A DNA stretch of 35,940 bases. It comes from Coprobacillus sp. CAG:605. Lineage in GTDB: Bacteria > Bacillota_I > Bacilli_A > RF39 > UBA660. Where the stretch lies: assembly GCA_000433255.1 (NCBI GenBank), contig HF998238.1:1-35940 (forward strand), given 5' to 3'. Shown piece by piece: positions 16,638-24,405 of this stretch (position 1 is the first letter of the stretch; each line of letters begins with the position of its first letter). The notes beneath the pieces were generated by a model. That model saw only the letters and a program-made list of their open reading frames with translations, did not search any database and was not told the origin of the DNA. Both the position numbers and the translations under genes were made by a program.

Positions 16638-17555
16638 ATGAAACCAAGAGATCGTAAAAGTACTTTTATATTAATAATAATATTACTAGTGATAATGGTT
16701 CCTGCTACAATTGTAGGAACTGCTTTCCATGTAATAGAAGCTAATAAGCCAATAGAGACTTGTGATTTACAAGTAGGAACAGTATGTTATAACTGTGAAT
16801 ATAAGAATGGTTATTGTAACTTTGCTATTAATTATAATGATGATGCGAGATATAGTTTGAATTATTATAAAGAAAGTGATGGCGCCTTTGTGTCAGTAGC
16901 ACCTAACTATGCGTTTATTGCCGATACAGATAAAGTTACTAGTAGTGGATATGCTGATAATACTATAATAAAAGCTTTGGACTTAACAACTAATAATGCC
17001 CAAAACTTTATGGGAGTTAAGAACTATAATATAGGAATAAGTGGGGGTATTTATTTTGTATTAAATGATCAAGGTAAGTGGGCTATGGCTAGAATAGATC
17101 AACAAATTACAACATTAACTAACTTTGAGTATGATTATATAGGTGCTCATAATAAAATTGTTGAAGGAGTGTTAGATGGAACCCGTTTTGCAGTTTTAAA
17201 GGATAGTCAATGGATGATAATTGATAGTTCGGGCTCTGTAGTGTCAACACCATTAAGTGAGCAAATATATGATTATAACGATTATTATATCGCAACAAAT
17301 AGTGGTAATGGAACATATAGTTTATATAGTTATGGGGGAGCACCTTTAACAAATACGAAGTTCACTTATGTATATTTTATTGATAAATATATTGGAGTAA
17401 TTGATGAGACGGCAACATTTATGGTTTATAACCAAAATGGTAATGTAGTTAGTAATACCTATGATAATATTAGTCCAAGTTCTGTAAGTATGGAAAATGG
17501 AGAAAATGGTGTTTCGGTGTATGTTAATGGGGTTTTAAGAGAGACATTAACTTAA
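16638..17555 (+). CDS. membrane-anchored WG-repeat-like protein
   Basis: 305 aa. N-terminal membrane anchor (TFILIIILLVIMVPATIVG), then a cysteine-containing segment (CYNCEYKNGYC) and beta-rich repeats similar to the preceding gene (GKWAMARID, SQWMIIDSSGSVVS, YDYNDYYIATN, FMVYNQNGNVVS). This suggests two surface proteins made together from one transcript. The function is unknown; WG-like repeats are usually binding modules. Its last codons and stop lie inside a 51-bp direct repeat (17536-17586) whose second copy is 1,222 bp downstream. Confidence 0.75.
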   Translation: MKPRDRKSTFILIIILLVIMVPATIVGTAFHVIEANKPIETCDLQVGTVCYNCEYKNGYCNFAINYNDDARYSLNYYKESDGAFVSVAPNYAFIADTDKVTSSGYADNTIIKALDLTTNNAQNFMGVKNYNIGISGGIYFVLNDQGKWAMARIDQQITTLTNFEYDYIGAHNKIVEGVLDGTRFAVLKDSQWMIIDSSGSVVSTPLSEQIYDYNDYYIATNSGNGTYSLYSYGGAPLTNTKFTYVYFIDKYIGVIDETATFMVYNQNGNVVSNTYDNISPSSVSMENGENGVSVYVNGVLRETLT

Positions 17556-17586
17556 GATAAGATTTGAGGTCTTATCTTTTTTGGTT
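17536..17586 (+). repeat. 51-bp direct repeat, left copy
   Basis: Matches 18758-18808 at 50 of 51 positions (G at 17543, A at 18765). It covers the last codons and stop of the preceding gene and its terminator. The two copies bracket an unrelated gene. Confidence 0.85.
17554..17582 (+). terminator. intrinsic terminator (left copy)
   Basis: 9-bp stem AAGATAAGA/TCTTATCTT (17554-17562/17570-17578) with a TTTGAGG loop and a T tail. The same hairpin recurs at 18776-18804. Confidence 0.85.
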
Positions 17587-17618
17587 GCAGTATACCTAAA
17601 ATATTTGACGCGAAAAAG

Positions 17619-17646
17619 TTGCAATATTAAATTTTTATGCTAAAAT
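17619..17646 (+). promoter_or_regulatory. promoter of the inserted gene
   Basis: TTGCAA (17619-17624), a 16-base spacer and TAAAAT (17641-17646) with an extended TGC. A second possible -35 (TTGACG) lies just upstream. The inserted unit therefore carries its own promoter. Confidence 0.5.
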
Positions 17647-17672
17647 AGTTGAAAGCGAGAGGAGCTTATACA

Positions 17673-18647
17673 ATGACTGATGAAGAATTTGCTGAAAAAG
17701 TAAGAAAAGAAGAGGAAAGATATTTTTCTGAAAAGAGAAAAAAAGAACAAGAAAGGTATATTGATTTTTATCGAAATAAATCGGTTGAAGATTACGAACT
17801 ATTTAAGTATAATATTGGCCATTATTATATACGTTTTGTAATAAATCCATTTAACTATGAGTTTGTGTTTGATTTGACATTAAAAATTTTATGGAGTGAA
17901 ACAAGAATACATGATACTTCTTTTGGATATATGTATGATATATATGAAAAAAAATTTAATCAATATTTAAATCATGTTTTTTCTTTTCTTGATGGAGAAT
18001 GTTTAAAAGAACAAGAAATAGCTATAAATGGTACAAGCAAAATTGATGGTGCTCTATTTAATGATTACATTATTAACTTAGGCAAAGATTGGGAAAAATT
18101 TTCTGCAACAAAATTTATTAGACCATTTATTAATTTTCTAGCTCAGTCGGGTGACGAAATGATTAATGACCACCGACCATGGATGCATTATCAAATTCTT
18201 GGCGATACTAGAATTCAAAAATTATTGTCTGCACCTTCTGAAGAATTAAGAATATCATATCCTTCTTTAAAAACCAGAAGAAGTTTTGCTGAAATCAGAA
18301 AACTTATAATGCCAGTTATAAATGCAAGTCCTGAACTTATGGTGCCATTGACTAAAAGATTTCCAAATTATACGGCAGAGGAAATACTTGAGGCAATTAA
18401 TGATAACTTTTCCGAAGATGATAAAAAGATTATTTTTAATGTATACATTGAGTATGGTGTGACTGCCGAAGGTGTAAAGCTAGATAGTCACCTTACAAGG
18501 CCTAGTAAACGCTGTGGGGTTTTAAAACATCCTGTTACAGAGAGCGAATTATCTCGTCTTAGTATTATTTTAGATGACCTTGGCTATATTTTAGAAAACC
18601 GGCAAAAAAAGTTAAAGAAACTGAGCCTATTGAAATCGACCCTTTGA
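17673..18647 (+). CDS. unknown protein of an inserted cassette; possible -1 frameshift extension to 18760
   Basis: 324 aa in the zero frame from ATG 17673 (RBS GAGAGG; the frame is open from a TTG at 17649). The N-terminus is a charged, helical EEERYFSEKRKKEQERY segment; the rest is mixed alpha/beta with no family I recognise and no membrane segment. At 18605-18611 the gene has A_AAA_AAG in frame, the classical -1 slippery heptamer. Slippage replaces a 6-residue tail with about 50 residues (VKETEPIEIDPLTLK...) ending at TAA 18758-18760, exactly at the boundary of the right 51-bp repeat. Either the gene uses programmed frameshifting or it has lost one A. Base use differs from its neighbours (more GCA, CCT and CGG), in line with acquisition. 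Confidence 0.7.
   Translation: MTDEEFAEKVRKEEERYFSEKRKKEQERYIDFYRNKSVEDYELFKYNIGHYYIRFVINPFNYEFVFDLTLKILWSETRIHDTSFGYMYDIYEKKFNQYLNHVFSFLDGECLKEQEIAINGTSKIDGALFNDYIINLGKDWEKFSATKFIRPFINFLAQSGDEMINDHRPWMHYQILGDTRIQKLLSAPSEELRISYPSLKTRRSFAEIRKLIMPVINASPELMVPLTKRFPNYTAEEILEAINDNFSEDDKKIIFNVYIEYGVTAEGVKLDSHLTRPSKRCGVLKHPVTESELSRLSIILDDLGYILENRQKKLKKLSLLKSTL
18605..18611 (+). promoter_or_regulatory. A_AAA_AAG slippery heptamer
   Basis: In the zero frame the codons are CAA AAA AAG, so the heptamer is in the correct register for -1 slippage as in dnaX and many insertion sequences. No strong downstream hairpin is evident, which weakens the case for programmed use. Confidence 0.4.
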
Positions 18648-18757
18648 CATTAAAAATCAATCAAATATTTATGAATGCAGGTCAAATGGGCAATGATATA
18701 ACAACTTCTGTTTCAGAAAATAATTTTGGCAATGAATTAAAGAAAACTCTAAAGAAA

Positions 18758-18808
18758 TAAGAGAAACATTAACTTAAGATAAGATTTGAGGTCTTATCTT
18801 TTTTGGTT
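18758..18808 (+). repeat. 51-bp direct repeat, right copy
   Basis: Second copy of 17536-17586 with one mismatch. It begins with the TAA that ends the -1-frame extension of the inserted gene and contains a second copy of the terminator (18776-18804). Confidence 0.85.
18776..18804 (+). terminator. intrinsic terminator (right copy)
   Basis: Identical to the hairpin at 17554-17582; here it would end the transcript of the inserted gene. Confidence 0.8.
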
Positions 18809-18849
18809 ATATAAAACTTTGAAGAAGACATACTATTAATGGTGATTTA

Positions 18850-19605
18850 ATGAATAAATATATTATGTTTTTAATAATCTTAGTAATAAGTCCGGTAATT
18901 ATGTTTAAGATGAATGGTTTAAGCTTAGAGAAAAAGGCTGAAGTTAGTAATCAAAGTATTGAAGAGAGTACTTTAGTAATGGAGGAAAGAGTACTAGAAC
19001 CGTCTAAGAAAAGTGTTGCAATAACATTTGATGATGGACCTTCTAGATATACTTGGAAAGTTAAAGAAATAATGGATAAATATAATGTTAAAGGTACTTT
19101 TTTTATGTTAGGGTGTAATTTAAGTACAGGTTATACTGATACGTTGAAGTCTTTAGTAAATTCAGGATATGAGATAGGAATACATGGATATTCCCATAAA
19201 ATGTTAACTAAACTTAGTGATACGAAGTTAGATAAAGAGATTAATTATACTAAAGAGTTATTATCTAATATGACAGGAACGGATGTTACTTTGGTAAGGC
19301 CACCTTATGGAGAGATTAATAATCGTATAAAGAAAAAGTATGATGTTCCTTATATATTATGGAGTATTGATACGAAAGATTGGAAACTTAAAGATGCGAA
19401 TAAGATATATGAGAAAGTTATAAATGAGGTTAGTGATGGAGATATAATATTAATGCATGAGACTTACTTATCTTCAGTTACAGCGCTTGATATGATTATT
19501 CCAAAACTTCAAGAAATGGGTTATCAAATTGTGACGGTGAGTGAGCTGGCTAATTTAAAGAATGTAAAGCTAGAAAATGGTGTGGTCTACCATAGTTTTA
19601 AATAA
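18850..19605 (+). CDS. polysaccharide deacetylase (NodB family)
   Basis: 251 aa. An N-terminal membrane anchor or signal (IMFLIILVISPVIMF) is followed by a NodB domain: AITFDDGPSRYT (metal-binding Asp), GTFFMLG, EIGIHGYSHKML (His pair), VRPPYGEIN, YILWSIDTKDW and DIILMHE. All five NodB motifs are present. It probably trims acetyl groups from peptidoglycan or another wall glycan at the outer face, complementing the larger deacetylase at 11250. ATG with GGTGAT 4 bases upstream; it is a separate unit after the terminator at 18804. Its last 8 bp overlap the convergent gene. Confidence 0.93.
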   Translation: MNKYIMFLIILVISPVIMFKMNGLSLEKKAEVSNQSIEESTLVMEERVLEPSKKSVAITFDDGPSRYTWKVKEIMDKYNVKGTFFMLGCNLSTGYTDTLKSLVNSGYEIGIHGYSHKMLTKLSDTKLDKEINYTKELLSNMTGTDVTLVRPPYGEINNRIKKKYDVPYILWSIDTKDWKLKDANKIYEKVINEVSDGDIILMHETYLSSVTALDMIIPKLQEMGYQIVTVSELANLKNVKLENGVVYHSFK

Positions 19606-19978
19606 TAGCTATTTCATCATCTAAGGCAGGCTTTTTTAGAGATACGTAAAGAGTTATGGCACCAGCAATAACAAATAATAAAGCAGCAATAACGGCTAGG
19701 GTGGTAAGCCGTTTTTTTATGGTGGAATCGTTATTTTTTAAGTTAGTCATATCTTTAAAGGCGGCATATAAAAAGATTAAGTAGATAATTAAAATCACAC
19801 TTAATACGATATTATTTATTAATCTAAATTTATCCCGAGCTTGGGTATCACCTGTAGTAATATATTGTTTTTCTAAGTAATTAGAATATAAATTAAAAGC
19901 GACAATAAAAAGATAGATATACCAAATATAATCTTCTAGTTTAATTTTTTCTAAATCTTTATTGATATTTATATTCAT
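19598..19978 (-). CDS. small multipass membrane protein
   Basis: 126 aa with three predicted membrane helices (YIYLFIVAFNLYSNYL, NIVLSVILIIYLIFLYAAF, LAVIAALLFVIAGAITLYV). A charged N-terminus and short loops point to an integral membrane protein. No family is recognised. It converges on, and overlaps by 8 bp, the deacetylase gene on the other strand. It follows the tRNA pair and terminator on the same strand. Confidence 0.65.
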   Translation of the reverse strand: MNININKDLEKIKLEDYIWYIYLFIVAFNLYSNYLEKQYITTGDTQARDKFRLINNIVLSVILIIYLIFLYAAFKDMTNLKNNDSTIKKRLTTLAVIAALLFVIAGAITLYVSLKKPALDDEIAII

Positions 19979-20000
19979 AATAAAGTATATGTGTTAAAAG

Positions 20001-20030
20001 ACAAAATAAAAACTCTACAAAATGTAGAGT
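20001..20030 (-). terminator. terminator of the tRNA-Ile/tRNA-Glu transcript
   Basis: On the minus strand, an 8-bp stem ACTCTACA/TGTAGAGT (20012-20019/20023-20030) with a 3-base loop, then TTTTTATTTTGT. Confidence 0.75.
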
Positions 20031-20042
20031 AATAATCAAAAA

Positions 20043-20118
20043 TGGTGACCCGTACGGGATTTGAACCCATGTATGTATGCGTGAAAGGCATATGTGTTAA
20101 CCGCTTCACCAACGGGCC
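20043..20118 (-). tRNA. tRNA-Glu (TTC)
   Basis: Minus strand. The acceptor GGCCCGT pairs with ACGGGTC, followed by A and an encoded CCA. The anticodon loop contains C-T-TTC-A-C, and GGTTCAAATCC is the T-arm. The gene lies 10 bp downstream of tRNA-Ile. Confidence 0.95.
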
Positions 20119-20128
20119 ACAAAACAAA

Positions 20129-20205
<77 letters not shown>

Positions 20206-20224
20206 ATTTCTTGCTGACTTCTTA

Positions 20225-20253
20225 ATTTTACTAAATATTTATTACTTTTGCAA
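20225..20253 (-). promoter_or_regulatory. promoter of the tRNA-Ile/tRNA-Glu unit
   Basis: On the minus strand, TTGCAA (20253-20248), a 17-base spacer and TAAAAT (20230-20225), about 20 bp before tRNA-Ile. It diverges from the promoter at 20271. Confidence 0.65.
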
Positions 20254-20270
20254 GTGTTTTTTAATATTTT

Positions 20271-20299
20271 TTTACATTTTATCAAAAATATATTATAAT
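20271..20299 (+). promoter_or_regulatory. promoter of the small membrane protein/trpS operon
   Basis: TTTACA (20271-20276), a 17-base spacer and TATAAT (20294-20299), 16 bp before the ATG at 20316. Confidence 0.7.
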
Positions 20300-20315
20300 T
20301 AACCCGAGGTGTATT

Positions 20316-20603
20316 ATGAAATTTAAAGATTTGAAGGAAAAATCACAAGCTTTTGACCAGACAGAAGCAGGTAAAAACTTAAATAAAAGATTAAAAAGAA
20401 TATTTTTAAATGGTTGTATTTGTGTAATACTTAGTATTGTATATTTAATTTGGAATATTGTTTCTAAGGCTTTTTGGTACGAATATTTATTGGTGGTAGC
20501 CTTAGTTGTATTTGGTATCGTATTTATTTATAAATCTTATGAGATAAAATTTTTTGAAGTTAATAGATATAATTATAATAATAGAAAGAAGAGTAAGAAA
20601 TGA
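20316..20603 (+). CDS. small membrane protein, upstream of trpS
   Basis: 95 aa. Two adjacent membrane helices (IFLNGCICVILSIVYLIW and YEYLLVVALVVFGIVFIY) between basic ends; a tyrosine/asparagine/lysine-rich tail. It overlaps the trpS start by 4 bp (ATGA), which implies translational coupling. RBS CCGAGG. No function is apparent. Confidence 0.7.
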   Translation: MKFKDLKEKSQAFDQTEAGKNLNKRLKRIFLNGCICVILSIVYLIWNIVSKAFWYEYLLVVALVVFGIVFIYKSYEIKFFEVNRYNYNNRKKSKK

Positions 20604-21682
20604 AAAGAATTGTTTTAACAGGTGAAAGACCAACGGGACCTTTACATATAGGACATTATGTAGGTTCTTTAAAAAATCGTATTAGAATTCAACAAGAAGG
20701 TAATTATGATGCGATGTATGTGTTTGCTGCTGATGCGCAAGCTTTAACGGATAATTTTGATAATCCTAAAAAGGTTAGAGATAATGTTTTTGAGGTAGCT
20801 TTGGATAACTTAGCTTGCGGCTTAGATCCTGAAAAGGTAGTATATTTTGTTCAATCAGAGGTTCCGGAGTTAACAGAGTTAACGTTTTATTATATGAATT
20901 TAGTGACGGTATCAAGATTATATCGTAACCCAACAGTTAAAGAAGAAGTTAAATTAAGAGGGTTTGAAGATAGTATTCCGGCTGGTTTCTTTACTTATCC
21001 GGTAAGTCAAACAGCAGATATTACGGCATTTAAAGCTAATGTTATTCCAGTTGGGGAAGACCAATTGCCAATGATTGAACAAGCTAGGGAAATAGTTAGA
21101 AAGTTTAATGGCATTTATGGGGAGACTTTAGTGGAACCGGAAGCTGTTTTGCCAGATAGTTCTAATGAAAGAAGATTAGTTGGTACTGATGGAAATGCTA
21201 AGATGAGTAAGTCTTTGGGTAATTGCATTTATTTAAAAGATAGTCCAGAAGAAATTAAGAAGAAAGTTATGGGAATGTATACTGATCCTAATCATATTAA
21301 GGTTAGTGATCCTGGTAAGGTATGTGGTAATGTTGTATTTACTTATTTAGATGTATTTTGTAAGGAAGATAGTTTTTCTAAGTATTTACCAGAGTATAAA
21401 AATTTGGATGAATTAAAGGCTCATTATCAAAGAGGTGGCTTAGGTGATGTTAAGATTAAGTTGTTTTTAAATGATATCTTACAAGAAGAGTTGAAACCAA
21501 TTAGAGAACGTAGAGAACAGCTAGCTAAAAATCCAGAGTATGTTTATGGGGTTTTAAAAGAGGGTACAAGAAAAGCTAGAATGGCCGCTAAAGAAACTTT
21601 AGATGAAGTAAAAAGTCATATGATGATAGATTATTTTGGTAGTGATACTTACTTAGAAGAATTAAAAGAAAAATATAAATAG
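20600..21682 (+). CDS. trpS: tryptophanyl-tRNA synthetase
   Basis: 360 aa, class I aminoacyl-tRNA synthetase charging tRNA-Trp. The N-terminal RPTGPLHIGHYVGSLK holds the HIGH motif, AADAQALTD belongs to the substrate-binding region, PVGEDQLPMIEQAR is family specific, and GNAKMSKSLGN holds KMSKS. Full length. It follows a small membrane-protein gene with a 4-bp overlap and ends at a strong terminator. Confidence 0.98.
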   Translation: MKRIVLTGERPTGPLHIGHYVGSLKNRIRIQQEGNYDAMYVFAADAQALTDNFDNPKKVRDNVFEVALDNLACGLDPEKVVYFVQSEVPELTELTFYYMNLVTVSRLYRNPTVKEEVKLRGFEDSIPAGFFTYPVSQTADITAFKANVIPVGEDQLPMIEQAREIVRKFNGIYGETLVEPEAVLPDSSNERRLVGTDGNAKMSKSLGNCIYLKDSPEEIKKKVMGMYTDPNHIKVSDPGKVCGNVVFTYLDVFCKEDSFSKYLPEYKNLDELKAHYQRGGLGDVKIKLFLNDILQEELKPIRERREQLAKNPEYVYGVLKEGTRKARMAAKETLDEVKSHMMIDYFGSDTYLEELKEKYK

Positions 21683-21684
21683 AA

Positions 21685-21720
21685 AAAAGTCTTAGCTGTT
21701 ATATGTAAGCTAAGACTTTT
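21685..21720 (+). terminator. bidirectional terminator between trpS and tRNA-Ser
   Basis: 13-bp perfect stem AAAAGTCTTAGCT/AGCTAAGACTTTT (21685-21697/21708-21720). A-rich and T-rich flanks allow termination of trpS on the plus strand and tRNA-Ser on the minus strand. Confidence 0.8.
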
Positions 21721-21731
21721 ACATTCTTAAA

Positions 21732-21822
21732 TGGCGGAGTGAGAGAGATTTGAACTCTCGCACCAGTTACCCGGTCTACACCCTTAGCAGGGGCGCCTCT
21801 TCAGCCTCTTGAGTATCACTCC
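21732..21822 (-). tRNA. tRNA-Ser (GCT)
   Basis: Minus strand, 91 nt with encoded CCA. The acceptor GGAGTGA pairs with TCACTCC, discriminator G. The anticodon loop is C-T-GCT-A-A and the long variable arm (GTAGACCGGGTAACTGGTGC region) is typical of tRNA-Ser. Confidence 0.95.
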
Positions 21823-21854
21823 AGGCCACGTTTAATTTCTTTAAGAACATATTC

Positions 21855-21883
21855 ATTTTACTATAAATTTAGAGTAGTGTCAA
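21855..21883 (-). promoter_or_regulatory. promoter of tRNA-Ser
   Basis: On the minus strand, a consensus TTGACA (21883-21878), a 17-base spacer and TAAAAT (21860-21855), about 33 bp before the tRNA. Confidence 0.75.
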
Positions 21884-21920
21884 TTATAAAAAATAAAAAA
21901 ACATGATAAATGGTAACTAT

Positions 21921-21984
21921 CTCAGTTGCAAAAGTAAATTCCACCCTATATCTTCATTAAATGGAATTTACCTTTACAACTGAG
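21921..21984. repeat. 23-bp inverted repeat (long hairpin)
   Basis: Arms 21921-21943 and 21962-21984 match at 21 of 23 positions around an 18-base loop. Both mismatches become G-U pairs if the minus strand is transcribed, but are C-A mismatches on the plus strand. Outer AAATGGT/ACCATTT blocks lie further out. It may be a mobile-element relic, a terminator or a structured RNA; no ORF is inside. Confidence 0.6.
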
Positions 21985-22031
21985 TAGTAACATAAAATTA
22001 ACAACCATTTTATTTAATCGAAGCAATAATA

Positions 22032-22060
22032 TAGATTTCGCATAAGCGATTTGGTATAAT
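22032..22060 (+). promoter_or_regulatory. promoter of the MoxR/vWA operon with a short palindrome
   Basis: A perfect TATAAT at 22055-22060; the -35 (TAGATT, 22032-22037, 17-base spacer) is poor. The spacer contains TCGC-ATAA-GCGA (22038-22049), a small palindrome positioned as an operator. A weak -35 plus an operator would fit a regulated promoter. Confidence 0.45.
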
Positions 22061-22081
22061 GTAGCTGTGGTGATGATAAAA

Positions 22082-24004
22082 ATGAATAATCAAGATTTAA
22101 CTTTATTGTCGGAAGGACAAATTTGGGGTAATGATAAAGAATCTCAATTAGAAGTAATGAGAAAGTATGGAACAAAAGCTGCAATCTCAGATTTATGTGT
22201 ATTGACAGGTAGCTTTTTATGCGAAAATATATTTCAGAATATTGATGAAGATAGTTCTTTAAAAGGAAGGACTAGTTGGTTTTGGACTAGATCAGATGAT
22301 AACGCTAATGATGTCCGCGAGGTTTATCAAGATGGTTATATGAGCAGCAGCCGTAGGTATTTTCGCTATAATGCTGTTCGCCCAGTTTTGCAATCTTCTG
22401 TAATCTTTTCTCAAATCTACCCGAACAGAGTGAGGGGATACAACGGAACTGAGGAAGTAGAATATGGTGAATATCCACAATATGCTGCTAATTCAAGAAT
22501 GCAAAGAATATTAGAATCAGAATATACTAGGGGAATGAATAAAACTGGAAGAAGTTATACATTTGATTCAGTAAAATTTGATGATTATGATACTGGATTT
22601 AAACCAGTAACTTATGAAGAATATGGATATCAAGTTAAAAAATATATTCGTATAAGAGCAAATTCTAATTATGGTAAAAATACATTTAAACTTTCGAATG
22701 CCTTTGTATATAGGAATGGTGATTATGTTTGGGTAGAAGTATCACCAGTAAAATGGTTAATTGATGATAGAACAGGAATATTAATTTCAAAAATAGGGTT
22801 AGTTTCTGGAATAAGATTTCTTGATAAAAATCATACTTATAAAGGTGATTTTAGTAGAACAGAAATGAAGGAATATCTTGATAGATATATGTTACGCGAT
22901 TTAACTCAGTCAGCAACATTTACTCATGTTCAAGATATGTCACCAGAAGAAAAAACTCAATTTGAAGAAGAAAGAAAACAAGCTGAAAAAAGAAGAAATC
23001 CTTATGGTTTAAAATTTGGACAAGTTAGTGAAGAAGAAATTATTAAGGGTGCAATAGAAAGTGGTGTAGCAGTATTTTTGCATGGACCTTCATCAGAAGG
23101 CAAATCTGCAAGGGTAAAACAGATAGATCCTGATTGTGTAATTATTTATCTAAGAAATGCGACACCAGAAAGTTTAAATGGTAAAAGCGTTTATAATGGG
23201 GCAACAGGTGAGATGATTGATGTTAAGCCAAGTTGGTTGAAAAAATTAGAAGAAAAATGTGAAAAAGAACCAGATAGATTTCATATTGTATTTTTAGATG
23301 AAATTACAAATGCGCTACCAAGCATTCAAGGTATAGCATTTAATATAGTATTAGATAGAGAAGTTAATGGTATTTGGAAATTACCAGACAATGCAAGAAT
23401 TGTTGCAGCGGGAAATGATATGAAAGATTCATTAGCTGCAAATCAATTAGCAGAACCATTATTTAATAGATTTGCTCATGTTTATATTAAAACAACTACT
23501 GAAAGTTGGCTAAAATGGGCAAGTGAACATAATATACATCCTGCTATTTATTCATATATTGCTTATAAAAAAGGCGAAACATTAAGAAGTAAATATGATG
23601 GTGAAAACCCTAACGCTGATCCAAGAAAATGGGAAATGGCTTCTAAAATGCTATACGCAACAGGAAGCCCAGAAATGTTAAGAGCACTAGTAGGAGAAGA
23701 TATAACAAGAGAATTTGTACAATTCTGTAATCAACAAGTTATAACATTAGATGATGTAATAAATGAAAATTATACGCAAAGAGATATACAAGCATTAAAT
23801 ACAGCAGAAAGATATGCAACAACCATGGGATTATCACAAGTTGATGATAATAACTTAGAAAAAGTAAGAGATTTTGTCGTAGGTTTAGGAGCAGAGTTTG
23901 GAGCAATTTTTGATGCTTTATGGACACATGGCGATGAAAGTAAATTAGAAAGACTTGCAGAAGCAAAACTTGCTGAAATGCAAGAAGGAGGTATAAGAAG
24001 ATAA
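22082..24004 (+). CDS. MoxR-like AAA+ ATPase with N-terminal DUF6273-like domains
   Basis: About 640 aa from ATG 22082 (GGTGAT 7 bases upstream; GTG/ATG starts at 22067-22073 are possible). Residues 1-115 contain TSWFWTRSDDNANDV and YNAVRPVLQSS; residues 125-280 contain VEYGEYPQY and VSPVKWLIDDRTGILISK. Both are patterns of DUF6273/formylglycine-enzyme-like folds. The AAA+ core has a Walker A-type GPSSEGKS at about 335, Walker B VFLDEITN at about 404, sensor-1 ARIVAAGND and NRFAHVYI, which places it with MoxR ATPases. Such ATPases usually work with vWA partners, here two genes downstream. It has a 1-bp overlap with the next gene, so this is a tight operon. Confidence 0.85.
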   Translation: MNNQDLTLLSEGQIWGNDKESQLEVMRKYGTKAAISDLCVLTGSFLCENIFQNIDEDSSLKGRTSWFWTRSDDNANDVREVYQDGYMSSSRRYFRYNAVRPVLQSSVIFSQIYPNRVRGYNGTEEVEYGEYPQYAANSRMQRILESEYTRGMNKTGRSYTFDSVKFDDYDTGFKPVTYEEYGYQVKKYIRIRANSNYGKNTFKLSNAFVYRNGDYVWVEVSPVKWLIDDRTGILISKIGLVSGIRFLDKNHTYKGDFSRTEMKEYLDRYMLRDLTQSATFTHVQDMSPEEKTQFEEERKQAEKRRNPYGLKFGQVSEEEIIKGAIESGVAVFLHGPSSEGKSARVKQIDPDCVIIYLRNATPESLNGKSVYNGATGEMIDVKPSWLKKLEEKCEKEPDRFHIVFLDEITNALPSIQGIAFNIVLDREVNGIWKLPDNARIVAAGNDMKDSLAANQLAEPLFNRFAHVYIKTTTESWLKWASEHNIHPAIYSYIAYKKGETLRSKYDGENPNADPRKWEMASKMLYATGSPEMLRALVGEDITREFVQFCNQQVITLDDVINENYTQRDIQALNTAERYATTMGLSQVDDNNLEKVRDFVVGLGAEFGAIFDALWTHGDESKLERLAEAKLAEMQEGGIRR

Positions 24005-24396
24005 TGGAAAATAAGAAAGAAATGTTACTATCATATATAAGAGCAAATGTTGCACCAATTTTAGTTGATTTTATATCTGGTAAAGATATTAAAGGTGCAG
24101 TTGTATTACCTGCTAATGTTGATGTTAAAGAGTTAAATGGTCATTATGATGGAACTGATTTTATGCCACCAAAATGGCTTAGTGAAATATTAAGTACAAA
24201 TGCTCCAAGCATTTTAGTTATTGATAATATTGATAGTGTAAGTAAAGAAGAACAAGAAAAGTTTATTGAATTATTAGAGTATAGAAAAATATCAACATTT
24301 AATTTACCAAATAATACTGTTATAATTGTTACCGCAAAAGAGGTAAATAATGATAAAATTAGTGAAGAAATATATTCATTAGTTGCACAGATATGA
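24004..24396 (+). CDS. P-loop-less ATPase-like companion protein
   Basis: 130 aa. The central PSILVIDNIDSVSKEEQEKF and TFNLPNNTVIIVTA resemble the Walker B and sensor-1 strands of an AAA domain, but there is no Walker A and the Walker B acidic pair reads D-N rather than D-E. It therefore probably binds no ATP on its own and may act as a structural or regulatory subunit of the upstream MoxR ring. Start TAATG overlaps the previous stop; the next gene begins 9 bp later. I recognise no named family. Confidence 0.65.
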   Translation: MENKKEMLLSYIRANVAPILVDFISGKDIKGAVVLPANVDVKELNGHYDGTDFMPPKWLSEILSTNAPSILVIDNIDSVSKEEQEKFIELLEYRKISTFNLPNNTVIIVTAKEVNNDKISEEIYSLVAQI

Positions 24397-24405
24397 GGTT
24401 AAATT

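Noticed and set aside
17536..18808. Insertion sequence
   Set aside because: No transposase motif or terminal inverted repeats; the 51-bp direct repeats are far longer than IS target duplications.
22082..22500. Diversity-generating retroelement target (C-type-lectin-like domain)
   Set aside because: The DUF6273-like fold could recall such targets, but no reverse transcriptase or template repeat is in the window.
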